NCBI GenBank assembly: GCA_015063085.1
Contig: SUTD01000009.1
Span: 1-49,019 of the forward strand
DNA: 49,019 bases
DNA from: Methanocorpusculum parvum
GTDB lineage: Archaea; Halobacteriota; Methanomicrobia; Methanomicrobiales; Methanocorpusculaceae
Direction: 5' to 3'
Below the pieces are notes generated by a model that was not told the DNA's origin, made no database searches, and was given only the letters and a program-made list of their open reading frames with translations. This document shows, in pieces, positions 47,482 to 49,019 of the stretch (positions are counted from its first letter, which is position 1; each line of letters begins with the position of its first letter). The position numbers and the translations under genes are program-made.

Positions 47482-48261
47482 ATGGAACTTATCTTCATCC
47501 TCTTTTTAATCGCAGTCGGAATTTTTGCCGGCTGTATGTCCGGTCTGCTTGGTGTCGGCGGCGGGTTTGTTTTTGCTCCGGCGATGTTTTTTGTTCTGCA
47601 GGCATCCGGAGTGCCCGAGGATGCCGCACTTTTAACCGCGTTTGGAACAAGTTTAGCTGCGGCACTGCCGACCGTTTTAACCGGAGCGCTGTCACATACA
47701 AAGCAGGGAAATGTAATCTGGCGCGATGCGCTGATTCTGGGAGGGGCCGGAATTCTTACCGGATTTCTCGGCGGGACTGCCGCAACGTATCTTCCAGTTA
47801 GAGTGCTTACCATCCTCTTCGCGGCGGTTCTGATTGTCGGAGCAGTCCGGATGGTAACAACACTTCCTGCAGGAGAAAACACCCGGATGAAGGCGCCTCT
47901 TGCCGCGGGAATCGGCGGCATCACAGGGTTTTTCTCCGGGCTTCTGGGTGTTGGCGGCGGGACGATTCTCGTGCCGCTGATGACGATGCTTGGGAAGTTT
48001 CCGATGAAGAAAGCCGCGGCAACGTCTTCGGCGGCCATTGTGTTCATAACACTCGGCGGGATTGGTTCGTATCTGTTAAACGGCTACTTCGACCTGCTGA
48101 TGTGGGTGATTCTAGTGATTTGTGCAGTTCCGGCGGCCGCGGTTTCTTCGCGGATTCGGGTATCTGATGTCTGGCTTCGCCGGATGTTTGCTCTCCTGAT
48201 GATTGGGATTTCCCTGCACATGCTTGGGGTTTTTGAGTGGCTCTTTTCTCTTATGGGATAG
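47482..48261 (+). CDS. TSUP (TauE/SafE) anion exporter
   Basis: A 259-residue membrane protein with about eight hydrophobic segments and the duplicated TSUP signature GLLGVGGGFVFAP (residues 21 on) and GLLGVGGGTILVP (about residue 154 on). TSUP proteins transport sulfite, sulfoacetate or other sulfur anions. Adjacency to SepCysS and a radical SAM enzyme hints at sulfur handling (inference). It starts directly after the radical SAM stop, with no spacer. Confidence 0.88.
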   Translation: MELIFILFLIAVGIFAGCMSGLLGVGGGFVFAPAMFFVLQASGVPEDAALLTAFGTSLAAALPTVLTGALSHTKQGNVIWRDALILGGAGILTGFLGGTAATYLPVRVLTILFAAVLIVGAVRMVTTLPAGENTRMKAPLAAGIGGITGFFSGLLGVGGGTILVPLMTMLGKFPMKKAAATSSAAIVFITLGGIGSYLLNGYFDLLMWVILVICAVPAAAVSSRIRVSDVWLRRMFALLMIGISLHMLGVFEWLFSLMG

Positions 48262-48270
48262 GCGTTTTGC

Positions 48271-48306
48271 GTGAGCCTTCGGCTCTCGCCAACCGCGGCG
48301 GCTCAC
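48271..48306 (+). terminator. Hairpin with A-rich flank after the TSUP gene
   Basis: GTGAGCC (48271-48277) pairs with GGCTCAC (48300-48306), and a competing smaller stem GAGCC-TTC-GGCTC lies inside (48273-48285). An A run follows on the plus strand. On the minus strand this would be a stem followed by nothing T-rich downstream, so it may be a processing site rather than a terminator. Confidence 0.4.
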
Positions 48307-48373
48307 AAAAAAAACACCTCATAACGATATCATATGAAAAACCTATTAGTATTGCCAAACCAAAATAATAGGC

Positions 48374-48559
48374 ATGGCACTTACTTTAGATTCAACTATT
48401 GCCGACCTCCTCCGTGAGAAGCCGGAAAGCGCAGCAGTTCTCCAGAGCTTCGGCATGGGATGTCTCGGATGCGCAATCGCAAACAACGAAACCATCCGCG
48501 AGGCAGCAATGGTTCACGGAATCCCATTAGAAGAGCTTGCAGCAAAGCTCGGATTCTAA
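48374..48559 (+). CDS. DUF1858 domain protein
   Basis: A 61-residue protein equal to one DUF1858 domain (related to the N-terminal domain of ScdA/RIC di-iron proteins). It has the family start LTLDSTIADLLREKPESAAVL and a conserved Cys pair at 30 and 33 (MGCLGCAIAN), then ETIREAAMVHGIPLEELA. The Cys pair may bind metal or a cluster. It is transcribed alone and the exact role is unknown. Its stop is 50 nt from that of phoU. Confidence 0.92.
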   Translation: MALTLDSTIADLLREKPESAAVLQSFGMGCLGCAIANNETIREAAMVHGIPLEELAAKLGF

Positions 48560-48609
48560 GTACCGTAATAGAGATAAAATATCAGTGGTTTGAATACCAC
48601 TCAATTTTT

Positions 48610-49019
48610 CTATTGTATCTCCGAAAGAGGTACATGTTTTCCCGTCTGCATATAATACATCTTCTCGCCCATTCTGCATGCATGATCAGAACAGCGTTCC
48701 AGATACCGGTTCATCATCAAACAGGCGCAGCCGTATGCAACAGAGACGGTCTTTTCCTCAATCTGTGTCACCAGCTCTGCATACACCTCATTATACAGAC
48801 GGTCAACCGTATCCTCAATAGAGGCGCATTCCTTCAGAAGCGAGAGGTCATCTGATGCAAAGACATTGTATATATGCTCCAGATTTTTGCCGGTAAGCTC
48901 TCCCATCTCATACAGTTTTTCCGGAAGGAAATACTTCTCTGTCTCAGCGGATACAAGCTCTGCAATATCCTTTCCATATCTTCCGATGCGCTCCGACGAG
49001 GTCACCACATCCATTGCGC
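48610..49019 (-). CDS. phoU: PhoU-family phosphate uptake regulator (partial, N terminus missing)
   Basis: The frame is open at the right edge of the window, so the start is outside; an internal Met at 49014 is not the start. The visible 136 residues are the C-terminal helical bundle: KNLEHIYNVFASDDLSLLKEC, EEKTVSVAYGCACLMMNRYLERCSDHACRMGEKMYYMQTGKH, abridged to its key ERCSDHA motif that carries metal-binding residues. PhoU proteins modulate Pst transporters and phosphate signalling. pst genes may lie just beyond the edge. Confidence 0.9.
   Translation of the reverse strand, partial: AMDVVTSSERIGRYGKDIAELVSAETEKYFLPEKLYEMGELTGKNLEHIYNVFASDDLSLLKECASIEDTVDRLYNEVYAELVTQIEEKTVSVAYGCACLMMNRYLERCSDHACRMGEKMYYMQTGKHVPLSEIQ

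Noticed and set aside
47301-48047. 248-codon minus-strand frame across the radical SAM and TSUP genes
   Set aside because: Pro/Ala/Thr-rich antisense frame spanning two real genes; no domain recognisable.

Overview
The window looks like chromosomal DNA of a methanogenic archaeon of the order Methanomicrobiales, most likely Methanocorpusculum or a close relative (the genus is inference; the archaeal methanogen assignment is firm). Evidence for a methanogen: methanogenesis marker protein 14, the tRNA-dependent cysteine enzyme SepCysS, a four-subunit pyruvate:ferredoxin oxidoreductase, HypB, and the archaeosine-precursor genes queD-queE-queC. Evidence for an archaeon: TFB, aRF1, Gar1, SRP19, S8e and LSm, tRNA genes without an encoded CCA, and TATA boxes about 25-30 nt before several start codons. 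Genes are dense on both strands, with many ATGA, TAATG or TGATG stop/start overlaps. I see no IS element, CRISPR array, rRNA or prophage.

Layout. 1-1860: flavodoxin-like redox proteins with an HxlR repressor and a clear palindromic operator. 2038-4067: preQ0 synthesis (queDEC) with a translationally linked unknown gene. 4184-10639: a YgiQ radical SAM protein, a cation/proton antiporter, DUF4013, DUF2115 and DUF475 proteins, and biotin ligase. 10749-13538: porBACD. 13591-18074: a zinc-ribbon membrane protein, a YdeI-like protein, an EmrB-type exporter, a flavoprotein and a dipeptidase. 18176-23319: a tightly packed run holding UbiX, a UbiD-family decarboxylase and the aconitase-X large subunit (the archaeal modified mevalonate route), then an M50 protease and cobyric acid synthase. 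23402-28165: an SLC13 transporter, aRF1 and ArgRS. 28166-28696 is a gene-free stretch with a large inverted-repeat element. 28697-31835: a BtuF-like binding protein, a TPR protein, PurE and a class V aminotransferase.

31836-34165 is the most foreign-looking part. Three genes (a GYKKIE-repeat protein, a duplicated two-helix membrane protein and a multi-spanning membrane protein) face a TetR regulator. All four resemble proteins of gut Clostridia rather than archaea, and the block ends 39 nt from the 3' end of a tRNA-Val gene. Two palindromes in its promoter are candidate TetR operators.

34234-43395 is mainly information processing: S8e, HypB, SRP19, Gar1-TFB, marker 14 with a small partner, an LSm gene coupled to a winged-helix protein with a probable FeS cluster that resembles TFE-beta/RPC39, and tRNA-Leu. 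43475-49019 holds an acyl-adenylating enzyme, then a cysteine/sulfur locus (a 59-residue helical protein, SepCysS, a radical SAM/SPASM protein and a TSUP exporter), DUF1858 and a partial PhoU.

The best leads are the Clostridia-like TetR cassette, the TFE-beta-like protein next to LSm, the short protein overlapping SepCysS (a possible minimal SepCysE), and the intergenic inverted-repeat and dispersed-repeat elements.
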